Of a DNA stretch of 64,000 nt, positions 28,576 through 36,077 are shown one piece after another (the stretch's first letter is position 1; the number at the start of each line of letters is the position of its first letter). The DNA lies in NCBI RefSeq assembly GCF_001722335.1, contig NZ_MIHA01000013.1:62001-126000 (forward strand), given 5' to 3'. This stretch comes from Mycolicibacterium flavescens (GTDB lineage Bacteria; Actinomycetota; Actinomycetes; Mycobacteriales; Mycobacteriaceae). Position numbers and translations under genes: made by a program. The notes under the pieces are model-generated. The model was not told where the DNA came from and did no database searches. It saw only the letters and a program-made list of their open reading frames with translations.

Positions 28576-29553
28576 ATGCCGTTCGTCTCGGACATCGTCG
28601 GACCGCAGCGGCCGCTCGCCGCATGGCCGCCGTTGCGCCGAGGTGTGCTGCGACGAACCAGCACCATCGACACCCACCCGGACGGCCCGGACTCCGACGT
28701 CGACCTGCGCGCCCGCGACGCCGTGGGCGGGGAGCACGGGGTGCTCGACGAGCTGCGTCTCCGCGCGCGCCTGGCCGAGCGCACCATCGCCGAGATCGAC
28801 TCCGGCGACGCGCGGTTGGGCCGGTTGCTGGGCAAGCGGGTGGGTCCGGGATTCCGCACGATGGTCGGCGAGGTGTTCCCCGACGAGGTGCGCCGCTCGA
28901 GCCTGCTGAACCTGCTGCTCGACGACTGGGTCGGCGCGGCGCTGGTGTCCGGGTACGCGGTGCAGCACATGGGGATCGTGGCCGGGACCGAAGTGCCGCT
29001 TCCGCCGGGCACAGCCGACCGCATGGCCGGCATCTGCGCCGGTTTCGCGCCGGAGGCCTCGCTGGTGCGGACGACGCGACGGCTCGGCACCATCCCGTCG
29101 GTGCACGGCCCGCCCGCGCCCCCGCTGGCCCGCGACGGCATGCACGACGTCGCACCGCTGCGCGCACACGGCATGCGCCGGCTGCGACGTCTGGATCTGC
29201 AACCGCCCGAGGGGGATTCGGCCCGCTTCGACGCCCACTTCCGCGATTCCCACGTCGACGGTGACGGCGTCGAGACAATCGTGCACGAGTACGCGCTCAC
29301 CGGTGCCGTCGACGTCGCGGCCCGTACGGTCACGACCATCGAGGCCGAGGTGCACGTGCTGCCGTGGCAGGAGTGCCCAGGTGCGGTCGGCAGTGCGCAA
29401 CGCGCGGTGGGGATGACGCTCGGCGAGATCCGCGACCGGGTGCGCGGCGAGTTCGTCGGCACCAGCACCTGCACGCACCTCAACGACACGCTGCGCGCGA
29501 TCGGTGATCTCGACGCCCTGTTCGACCTGCGCTCAGGGCTCGATGACGTGTGA
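28576..29553 (+). CDS. DUF2889 domain protein
   Basis: 325-residue protein. The N-terminal RRTSTIDTHPDGPDSDVDLRARD and C-terminal VGTSTCTHLNDTLRAIGDL segments are the conserved blocks of DUF2889 (PF11136), a family often found near steroid or lipid catabolism genes. No catalytic role is known. ATG 28576. Its last 21 bases overlap the convergent echA2 gene. Confidence 0.82.
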   Translation: MPFVSDIVGPQRPLAAWPPLRRGVLRRTSTIDTHPDGPDSDVDLRARDAVGGEHGVLDELRLRARLAERTIAEIDSGDARLGRLLGKRVGPGFRTMVGEVFPDEVRRSSLLNLLLDDWVGAALVSGYAVQHMGIVAGTEVPLPPGTADRMAGICAGFAPEASLVRTTRRLGTIPSVHGPPAPPLARDGMHDVAPLRAHGMRRLRRLDLQPPEGDSARFDAHFRDSHVDGDGVETIVHEYALTGAVDVAARTVTTIEAEVHVLPWQECPGAVGSAQRAVGMTLGEIRDRVRGEFVGTSTCTHLNDTLRAIGDLDALFDLRSGLDDV

Positions 29554-30438
29554 CGGGTCGGGCCGCTTGTCCGGCGGCGCCTGGCTGTAGTCGCCCCACG
29601 GTCCGTCGCGTTCCTCGATCGCGCTCCGAACGCCCTGGGCCGCTGCGGTTTCGATGAATGCCAGCGCGTCGGGCGTGTTGCGCATCAGGCCGTCGAGGAT
29701 ACCGCCGAGCGTCTGCGTCGACGCCAACCCCATGTTCTCGTAGGCCTGGTTGACGATCAGCTTCTGGGCCTGCAACTGCGACAGCGGAATCCGCGCCAGC
29801 TTGAGCGCGACCTCCTTGACGCGCGCCTCGAGCCGCTCGAACGGCACGGCCTCGTTGATGAGTTCGACTGCGGCGGCTTCCTTCCCGGTCAGCGGCTCAC
29901 CGGTCAACGAGTGCCACTTCACCTTCGCCAGGCTGAGCCGGTACAGCCACATCCCGGTCAGGTAGGCACCCCACATGCGGGCGTACGGGGTGCCGATGAC
30001 GGCGTCCTCGCTGGCGATGACGAGGTCGGCGCACAGCGCGTAGTCGCTCGCGCCGCCGACGCACCAGCCGTGCACCTGCGCGATGACGGGTTTGGAGGAC
30101 CGCCAGATCGCCATGAACTTCTGGGTCGGCCCGGTCTCGCGTGCGGTGACCATCGCGAAGTCCTTGCCGGGGTCCCAGCGGCCGTCGGTGTTCATCGCCT
30201 CACCCCAGTGGGTGAAGCCGCCGCCGAAGTCGTAGCCGCCGGAAAACGCCCGCCCGGCGCCGCGCAGCACGATCACCTTGACGTCCGGATCGCGTTCGGC
30301 CAACCCGATGGCGCGCTCGATCTCGTCGGGCATCGGCGGCACGATCGTGTTGAGGTGCTCGGGCCGGTTGAGGGTGACGGTCGCGACCGGGCCGTCGGTC
30401 GTGTACAGCAGGGTCTCGAACTGCGGAGTTGTCGCCAT
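29533..30438 (-). CDS. echA2: Enoyl-CoA hydratase/isomerase EchA2
   Basis: 301-residue crotonase-fold enzyme. The first oxyanion-hole segment is RAFSGGYDFGGG (about residues 64-75) and the second is VHGWCVGGASDYALCADLVIASEDA (about 123-147). Residues at the usual catalytic Glu sites are not obvious (YARMWGAYL region), so hydratase activity is uncertain. It should act on acyl-CoA in beta-oxidation-like catabolism. By position it matches Rv0456c (echA2) in H37Rv, the left border of the variable interval that extends to 37.3 kb. ATG 30438. Confidence 0.85.
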   Translation of the reverse strand: MATTPQFETLLYTTDGPVATVTLNRPEHLNTIVPPMPDEIERAIGLAERDPDVKVIVLRGAGRAFSGGYDFGGGFTHWGEAMNTDGRWDPGKDFAMVTARETGPTQKFMAIWRSSKPVIAQVHGWCVGGASDYALCADLVIASEDAVIGTPYARMWGAYLTGMWLYRLSLAKVKWHSLTGEPLTGKEAAAVELINEAVPFERLEARVKEVALKLARIPLSQLQAQKLIVNQAYENMGLASTQTLGGILDGLMRNTPDALAFIETAAAQGVRSAIEERDGPWGDYSQAPPDKRPDPSHVIEP

Positions 30439-30469
30439 ACATCGGAGTTTGGCAGAGGGCGGCCCGGGT

Positions 30470-31035
30470 GACGGGCTTCGCGCGGCTGCGACTTTGGTGG
30501 ACCTGGGCGCGTCGTCGATCGCCGCAGGGGTGATATCGCGGCGGCCGACCCGTCATCCGGGTTTCGGAGACAGCGCAGGCCGACTGCCGCGCCGTGATGC
30601 GGTTGCAGAAGCTGCGACGCGAGTTCGGCCGCGGCCCGGCGAATTGACGATTCCGGGGCGTCGGATGCTGGTTATTCTCGACCCGGAGGATATCGGCCGG
30701 GGTGTTGGCGGAGGCGCCGACACCGTTTCACCCGGCCAACACCGAGAAGCGCAAGGCGTTGCAGTGGTTCCAGCCGCACGGTGTGCTGATCTCACGCGGG
30801 CCCATCCGGCAACAGCGTCGTGAGTTCAAGGACGCGGTGCTCGACAGTGGGGCCGAGGTGCACCGACTGGCTGACGCGTTCGTGCGGGTGGTGAGCGCTG
30901 CTGGCGCAGTTGTTGAGCGCCCTGTCGGTCGAGTTGGTGTCGGATCCGAAGCCGACACCGGACCGGCCGTTGCCGATGACGCTGAACCAGTTGACGTTGA
31001 CGTTCGATGTCGCACCGGCGAGCGGGTCAGTCTCG
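30470..31035 (+). pseudogene. Cytochrome P450 remnant with internal deletion and frameshifts
   Basis: Translation in shifting frames gives recognisable P450 pieces. An N-terminal segment around 30590-30700 reads LRREFGRGP, GELTIPGRRM and LVILDPEDIGR. From about 30700, AEAPTPFHPANTEKRKALQW and FQPHGVLISRG continue to AVLDSGAEVHRLADAFVRVV near 30895. Then follows directly the extreme C-terminus (LVSDPKPTPDRPLPMTLNQL) to about 31010. The whole catalytic core with the heme-binding Cys is missing and at least two frameshifts and one stop interrupt the N-terminal part. The minus strand of the same DNA carries a tail continuous with the decayed membrane-protein paralog. Confidence 0.75.
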
Positions 31036-31093
31036 GTGTAGTCAGTCGTACTTCTTCCGCAGATGTGGGTGTGCGCGGTACTCCACGGACCCC

Positions 31094-31720
31094 TTAAGTC
31101 GCAGCGGTCGCCGTCGTCTGGCCGCGTACCCAGAAAGTACAACACGGTGAACGCACCCACGGTGACAAACCCGATGACCCGAACGGCAACCATCGGCCCC
31201 GGGCAACACCGTAACCCCATGACGTGTCTTGGTTTTCAGCCAACAGCGCCACGATAACGATCACTGTGGACGATTCGAGGGCGTACCAGGGGCCATCGCC
31301 CTCCTTCAGGTAGGCCGCCACGACGAACACGCAACCGCAGATGACGAACGCGAACAGCCACCAGGTCTTCAGCGCGGTCGCAAGACCGCCGTACGACTCG
31401 GGCGCGGGGTCGAGTCCGGGTCGCGAGCCGCGGTCTGCTGCTCGTCTGCGTGGCTGTCACTCAGACTGAAGGCGTAGATACGGCCACGAATCTGGATGTA
31501 GGACGTACCCATGTAAGCCCGAATAATCTGGACGGCGACGACCGCTGCTGCGAGTCCAGACCGCCAACCCGCTCAGGTGGATACAGCGCGAAGAACGCCG
31601 ACACCGTGGCGATCACGGCGCCGACCCCAGTAGAGCGGCCGCTGGGCACGTTCGGTCTTGGTCGGCAGCATGGGGAGTCCGAGGTCGACGACATGCCGAC
31701 GGCGAAGGTTGGGTTGATCA
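31094..31720 (-). pseudogene. Decayed paralog of the adjacent 221-residue membrane protein
   Basis: Minus-strand translation in several frames aligns in order with the intact gene at 31721-32386. LPTKTERAQRPLYWG matches FTKEAQCARRVYWLS. RAYMGTSYIQIRGRIYAFSL matches YAYLRTPYVRLGDRIYAYTI. GLATALKTWWLFAFVICGCV matches GYLTAPKMWWTLALITCVLA. VAVRVIGFVTVGAFTVLYFL matches the C-terminal helix. At least three frameshifts separate these blocks, so no full-length product is possible. It lies directly downstream of the intact copy on the same strand, that is, a tandem duplication followed by decay. Confidence 0.75.
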
Positions 31721-32386
31721 TCAGCTGTCTCGGTTTCGGAATGAACCACCCGCCGCCCAGAATGTGGCGACGTAGGCGATCGGCGGTGCGAGAAACAATG
31801 GAACCGACGCGGTCACGATGATCGCAAGTGGAACCCACTGACGGCGCGCGAGGGCGAACCTCGCGCGGGCGTCCACGTGTCCGGCCAGTGCCAATGCGCC
31901 GACCGTGAACGCGCCCAGCCCTAGTGTCGCGCTGCTTAATCCGAGTTCAACACGGGTGAACGCGAGGACACACGTGATCAGGGCCAGCGTCCACCACATT
32001 TTCGGCGCAGTGAGATAACCGTAATAGCAGTCAGGCGGCAGAGGTGGCGGTTCGTTGCTCCCGTCAGGGGAATCCGGTCGACTATCGGGAATCGTGTAGG
32101 CATAGATCCGATCACCAAGCCTGACGTACGGCGTGCGCAGATACGCGTACATGAGAGCGAACACCGCGGCTGCACCCGCAACAATGCATGACGAGGCTAC
32201 GCCCCGATCCGCCGCCGCCAGTGCCATGAACGCACCGGCGGCCAACCAGCTGAGCCAATAGACGCGACGGGCGCATTGCGCTTCCTTCGTGAAAGCCGCC
32301 GACAGCATGCCGACTAGAGCTATTCCCACCCCACCCAGAAACACGAAGTCGGATAGAGGAAGGGCAGCTGCGACATTACTTGTCAA
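31721..32386 (-). CDS. Multi-pass membrane protein, possible immunity protein
   Basis: 221-residue protein with about seven hydrophobic segments (near residues 10-28, 40-58, 64-83, 122-138, 142-163, 177-195 and 198-214) and a Pro/Asp-rich loop (about 95-118). The likely start is a TTG at 32386 that overlaps the stop of the 502-residue ESX-like gene by 11 bases, so expression is coupled. No recognised family. The immediate downstream DNA is a decayed tandem copy. Position after a glycine-zipper ESX-like protein, plus a spare copy, suggests self-protection against that protein; this is inference. The C-terminal residues may have been altered by the duplication junction. Confidence 0.7.
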   Translation of the reverse strand: MTSNVAAALPLSDFVFLGGVGIALVGMLSAAFTKEAQCARRVYWLSWLAAGAFMALAAADRGVASSCIVAGAAAVFALMYAYLRTPYVRLGDRIYAYTIPDSRPDSPDGSNEPPPLPPDCYYGYLTAPKMWWTLALITCVLAFTRVELGLSSATLGLGAFTVGALALAGHVDARARFALARRQWVPLAIIVTASVPLFLAPPIAYVATFWAAGGSFRNRDS

Positions 32387-33884
32387 ACAAGCTCCCGAGC
32401 GCCGAGCCCCCGGCCTTCCCTCCGGTCGCGCCGACGAGGCCGCCGACTACTGCGCCGACGAATGCGCCTCCGGGCCCCAGGGCAGCACCCCCGAATGCTC
32501 CGCCTGCCATGCCAATTAGAAACCCGCCGCCAACGCTGCCGGCAGCACTGCCGAACGCTTGTCCGGCACCCGCGCCATTACGCCACTCCGCGTAGGCGAC
32601 CGCGAATTCGGCGGCGGAACCGAGGGCGCCGAACGTTTTTCCGACATTAGCAATTGCTTTCAGATCTGCGGTGCGGTAACGCTCCCATGGCAGAGAGTGC
32701 TTTCCATCGGACAGTGCGCCGTCGACCTGCTTGATCTCACTGAGTGGACCGGCGACTTCTCCGGCATACGCAAGGTCAGACATCGACAGCCCACGCGACA
32801 TCGCGCCCGCGACGTCCTCAGCCGCGTGCCGGGACAGTCCCTGACTTTGGAGACCCTCGATTGTGAGCTCCATCGCCTCGATCCGAGCCAGCGCTTCCTG
32901 CTCGTCCATCCATGCCGTCGCTTCATCCGGTGTCATGGGTGGCATCCAGGGGGAGCCGATCTCCAGCTGTCGCTGCCATTCTTGGCGGACCAGGGCGCGC
33001 CGTTGTGGATCCGACCCGAGAATCGGATCGCGTGGGAGCGAACCAGGAGGTTGGTATGCCACCTCGAAGTCGTCGAGACGTTCGCCGGCTAGTCTGACTG
33101 CGGCCGGATCCGCGGATGGATCCTGAATGGTTGCGAAGTCGCGAAGGCGGGCCGCGGCCGCTTCCTTCTCAGGTGTCATCGGACCTTCACTGTTGATGAG
33201 AGCTTCATCTGCCGTGCGCTGTTGCGCGTCGTAGCCGCGGGCCTCGTGTTGCGCAGCTCCGTCCTTATCGGTGCCGTCGCCGTCGGCGCGGTCGACTTCG
33301 TCCGGCATGTACCCTTCCGCCTGCATGCTTGTCATGGCACGGGTTAGCTCGCCGGCATACTCATCTCGCGAGGAGCCTATTTCGCTGAGCGCGGCTTCGA
33401 TTTCCTGCACAGCCAGCGCTTTCAGCGGCGCCAGATCGCTTTCATCGAACGCCATCGCACTCTGCTGGATGGCGGCTTCGATCGCGTTGTCGATCTGCTG
33501 GAGACTCGCTTCCAGAGAGCTGATGCTGGCGGCCGACGATTGTTGCGTCTCCGCCAGTGAAGCTGAAATCCTCTGCAAGTCAACGGCGATCTTCGCCAAC
33601 TGTTCTCGATCCAAATTCAGCGAACTGGTGGCACGGCGCACTTCGGCAGAATCGTTGATGGGGTGGTCGCCGCCGCCCTCGCGGTCCCACGCCGATTCGA
33701 AACGCTTCTTCGCCTGGTTGAACTCGTCGCTGGTTTCTCCCATGCAAACGCCCGCGTTGTGGAACGCCGTTGCAAGCTCGCTGATCTCTCCTGGCGATCC
33801 GCTCTGGACAGTCCCATCCAGCTGCCAGGGGTCACCGCCAGCACTGGCGATCAACTCCTCAATACTGAGGTGCCTGAGCTCCAT
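32376..33884 (-). CDS. ESX-like protein with C-terminal glycine zipper
   Basis: 502-residue protein. The N-terminal 190 residues are predominantly helical and coiled-coil-like (repeated SSLNLDREQLAKIAVDLQRIS and SISSLEASLQQIDNAIEAA), as in WXG/LXG-type type VII substrates. A charged middle follows (190-400). The last 70 residues are a glycine zipper with repeated GxxxG/GxxxA (from GAGAGQAFGSAAGS to GGLVGATGGKAGGSALG), typical of membrane-inserting proteins. A YxxxE sequence (YMPDE) occurs near residue 197, not at the C-terminus of an ESX pair. ATG 33884 is 4 bases after the DUF2563 stop. It resembles the unassigned mycobacterial Rv0025/Rv0026-type gene pair; membrane-toxin function is inference. 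Confidence 0.75.
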   Translation of the reverse strand: MELRHLSIEELIASAGGDPWQLDGTVQSGSPGEISELATAFHNAGVCMGETSDEFNQAKKRFESAWDREGGGDHPINDSAEVRRATSSLNLDREQLAKIAVDLQRISASLAETQQSSAASISSLEASLQQIDNAIEAAIQQSAMAFDESDLAPLKALAVQEIEAALSEIGSSRDEYAGELTRAMTSMQAEGYMPDEVDRADGDGTDKDGAAQHEARGYDAQQRTADEALINSEGPMTPEKEAAAARLRDFATIQDPSADPAAVRLAGERLDDFEVAYQPPGSLPRDPILGSDPQRRALVRQEWQRQLEIGSPWMPPMTPDEATAWMDEQEALARIEAMELTIEGLQSQGLSRHAAEDVAGAMSRGLSMSDLAYAGEVAGPLSEIKQVDGALSDGKHSLPWERYRTADLKAIANVGKTFGALGSAAEFAVAYAEWRNGAGAGQAFGSAAGSVGGGFLIGMAGGAFGGAALGPGGAFVGAVVGGLVGATGGKAGGSALGSLFDK

Positions 33885-33887
33885 TCG

Positions 33888-34202
33888 TCAGACTGTCAAG
33901 CCGGGGAGTGACGGCTCTATGGTGGTCGCGCCATATTCATCCGTCTCGGTGAAGGCCCGCGCCGCCGCGACTGCATTCTCGGCGAGCTTCATCAATGCCG
34001 AGTGATGTCCCTGCATTGTTGCGGCGTGCTTGGCGTGGGCCTCAGATAGCGCTTGGTGAAAGGTTTTCGCTTCATCGAAGTCGCCAAATGCGCTGGCCGG
34101 TAAGGACGCTGACGTGAGATCGCCAGCGCCCTGGTGAACGATTGCACCCGCGCTTTCAGAAAAATCCGCGCCCATTCGTAGCAGCGTCGGGTCGACCCTC
34201 AT
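33888..34202 (-). CDS. DUF2563 (ESX-associated) small protein
   Basis: 104-residue helical protein starting MRVDPTLLRMGADFSESAGA, the N-terminal pattern of DUF2563, a mycobacterial family often paired with larger ESX-like proteins. It has no W-x-G turn but the size and two-helix character of WXG100 partners. ATG 34202 has an AGGAG Shine-Dalgarno 7 bases upstream, which decides against longer in-frame starts. It leads the operon with the 502-residue protein, 3 bases upstream of that gene. Confidence 0.78.
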   Translation of the reverse strand: MRVDPTLLRMGADFSESAGAIVHQGAGDLTSASLPASAFGDFDEAKTFHQALSEAHAKHAATMQGHHSALMKLAENAVAAARAFTETDEYGATTIEPSLPGLTV

Positions 34203-34275
34203 CGCGTGCTCCTGAACACACGAATCAGTGTAGTGGTCCGGGCAAACACTCTCGTGCACCAGTTTCGACGTCGTC

Positions 34276-35037
34276 TCACCGTCTGACGGCTCGTACCTTC
34301 ACCAACATCGCATTTACCAGGTCGACGGCGGCATTGGCCGCGACCGCCGGTTCATGAGGCGTCGGGTTGGTGATGGGTACCGACGCCTCAACGATGCAGT
34401 CCTTCGCGACCCCAAGCGCCCGCTGGACGCGCACCGGTACAGCCGTGCGGGAATCCGAGGTGACTTCGTCGATGGCAGATACCACACTGGACGCTGCGTC
34501 GAGCTCGGTGAGCCGGTGTTCGTACGTCGTAATGCGGTCCGCTTTGACAAGGGTTGCCCCCTCGCAAGCTCGCCACTGGTCGGCGAAGGCGTCGAACAGT
34601 CCGCGGGCGTCGTCGTCCGACGCCAGCGCGACTGCTCCGATAGTGATGGTCGACTCGGTGGCGAAGGTGACTGCTCGGACCGGTGCACTCGCGAAGACCT
34701 GCGCCTCGAGCGGCGACACGACTCCAAGACATTGACCTTCGGTGAGCTGGCTACCGGTCACGGTGTCGCGGAGCCGGCTGCTCACCGACGGTGGCCCATC
34801 CATCCGAACCGGATACCCGGCGGCAGTCGTCAACTCCTCATTACTGGGCAGCACCGTCGTAAGCCAGGAGTAGCTGTCCATCGGTGTACTGCTCGTTGGC
34901 CGAGTCGCCGGCGGTGCTGTCGCGGCGTCCTGGGTTATGGCATTGCCGTCTCGGGTATCGCCGCAGCTTGCGACAACAAGACCCGCGAGCGCGATCGCAC
35001 AGATCCGGGCGAGATTGCCCCGTCTACGTCTGATCAT
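34276..35037 (-). CDS. Sensor-domain lipoprotein (PknH extracellular-domain-like)
   Basis: 253-residue lipoprotein. A basic N-terminus (MIRRRRGNLAR) and hydrophobic stretch end in the lipobox LVVASC (Cys near residue 25), followed by a Thr/Pro-rich linker. A domain of about 190 residues has the PknH_C pattern (ADQWRACEG..., two paired cysteines in GQCLG/WRACEG and KDCIV). In PknH kinases this domain faces outward and senses ligands; here no kinase is attached. ATG 35037 is favoured because an upstream ATG at 35064 lacks a ribosome site. It lies 73 bases upstream of the DUF2563 gene on the same strand and may belong to that unit. Confidence 0.8.
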   Translation of the reverse strand: MIRRRRGNLARICAIALAGLVVASCGDTRDGNAITQDAATAPPATRPTSSTPMDSYSWLTTVLPSNEELTTAAGYPVRMDGPPSVSSRLRDTVTGSQLTEGQCLGVVSPLEAQVFASAPVRAVTFATESTITIGAVALASDDDARGLFDAFADQWRACEGATLVKADRITTYEHRLTELDAASSVVSAIDEVTSDSRTAVPVRVQRALGVAKDCIVEASVPITNPTPHEPAVAANAAVDLVNAMLVKVRAVRR

Positions 35038-35075
35038 CGATCGATTATCCCGTTCACTCCACATCCGCTATGGGT

Positions 35076-35094
35076 TTAGGTGTGGCAACCCTCT
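35076..35094. promoter_or_regulatory. Candidate IdeR iron box 1 upstream of efeO
   Basis: TTAGGTGTGGCAACCCTCT matches 13 of 19 positions of the IdeR/DtxR consensus TTAGGTTAGGCTAACCTAA, including the whole left half-site TTAGGT. It lies 50 bases before the efeO start. Confidence 0.45.
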
Positions 35095-35111
35095 CACCCT
35101 CCACGGAGTGT

Positions 35112-35130
35112 TATGGTCAGCCTCTCCTAA
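35112..35130. promoter_or_regulatory. Candidate IdeR iron box 2 upstream of efeO
   Basis: TATGGTCAGCCTCTCCTAA matches 13 of 19 positions of the IdeR/DtxR consensus, including the right half CCTAA. It begins 36 bases after box 1 and ends 14 bases before the efeO ATG. Two boxes in tandem before an iron-uptake gene make iron repression by IdeR plausible. Confidence 0.45.
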
Positions 35131-35144
35131 CTCTCGAGGTGCTT

Positions 35145-36077
35145 ATGAACCGGATTCTTGCCTGGGCAGCCCCCCTCACCGTCGCGGGTCTGATTCTTTC
35201 CGGATGTTCCAGCGACAACGCCTCGAGCAGCGAGACGTCGGCGTCGGAGACCGGGTCGGCGGCCGAGACCACCAGCGCGGCTCCCGCCGTCGACCCAGCG
35301 GTCCTGGACAAGGCCGCCGCCGACTACAAGGCCTACGCGCAGAGCAACATCGACGAACTGCAGCGCGTGGTCAAGGTCTTCACCGACGCCGTGCGCGCCG
35401 GCGACCTGCAGGCCGCGCAGGACGCCTACGCGCCGTCGCGCATGCCGTGGGAGCGCATCGAGCCGATCGCCGGGCTGGTCGAGGAGATCGACGGCAAGAT
35501 CGACGCCCGCGTCGACGACTTCGCCGGCGTCGACGACCCCGCCTTCACCGGCTGGCACCGCCTCGAATACCTGCTGTTCGCACAGAACACCACCGAGGGC
35601 GGCGCCCCGTTCGCCGACCAACTCGACAAGGACGTCGCCGACCTGAAAGCGCAGTTCCCCTCGGTCGAGGTGAAGCCGATCGACGTCTCCAACGGCGCCG
35701 CCGAACTCATCGAAGAGGTCTCCGAGGGCAAGATCACCGGCGAAGAGGACCGCTACGCCAAGACCGACCTGTGGGACTTCGACGCCAACCTGCAGGGTGC
35801 TCGCGATGCGGTCGGCAAGTTGGATCCCGCTCTGGTGCAAGCCGATCCGGCCCTGCTCGGCAGGATCAGCGCCGGTCTGAACTCGGTCTTCGAGACCATG
35901 GCTCCGCTGCGGCGCGGTGACGGCTGGGTGCTGTTCTGCACCGAGAACGACCCGTACCCGTCGCCCCGCTGCCCCGAGGTCACCGTCACCCCGGATGTGA
36001 TCGACAAGCTCAAGGCCGAGCTGGCCGGGCTGTCGGAGAACCTGTCTCAGGTCTCGGGAGTGCTGAAACTGCAGTGA
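35145..36077 (+). CDS. efeO: EfeO, imelysin-type iron-uptake lipoprotein
   Basis: 310-residue lipoprotein: signal sequence ending in lipobox LILSGC (Cys about 22), a Ser/Thr/Ala-rich linker, then an M75/imelysin helical domain. The conserved HxxE motif (GWHRLEYLLF, about residues 136-145) is the metal site of EfeO/EfeM proteins. In EfeUOB systems it binds ferrous/ferric iron at the outer face. ATG 35145 follows a GAGGTG Shine-Dalgarno. Overlaps efeB by 4 bases (GTGA). No EfeU permease is in the window. Two IdeR-like boxes precede it. Confidence 0.9.
   Translation: MNRILAWAAPLTVAGLILSGCSSDNASSSETSASETGSAAETTSAAPAVDPAVLDKAAADYKAYAQSNIDELQRVVKVFTDAVRAGDLQAAQDAYAPSRMPWERIEPIAGLVEEIDGKIDARVDDFAGVDDPAFTGWHRLEYLLFAQNTTEGGAPFADQLDKDVADLKAQFPSVEVKPIDVSNGAAELIEEVSEGKITGEEDRYAKTDLWDFDANLQGARDAVGKLDPALVQADPALLGRISAGLNSVFETMAPLRRGDGWVLFCTENDPYPSPRCPEVTVTPDVIDKLKAELAGLSENLSQVSGVLKLQ

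Noticed and set aside
30792..31220. 142-codon minus-strand frame after the membrane-protein paralog
   Set aside because: It begins within the decayed paralog and its second half is antisense to the P450 remnant; no independent start or domain, so treated as read-through of a pseudogene.
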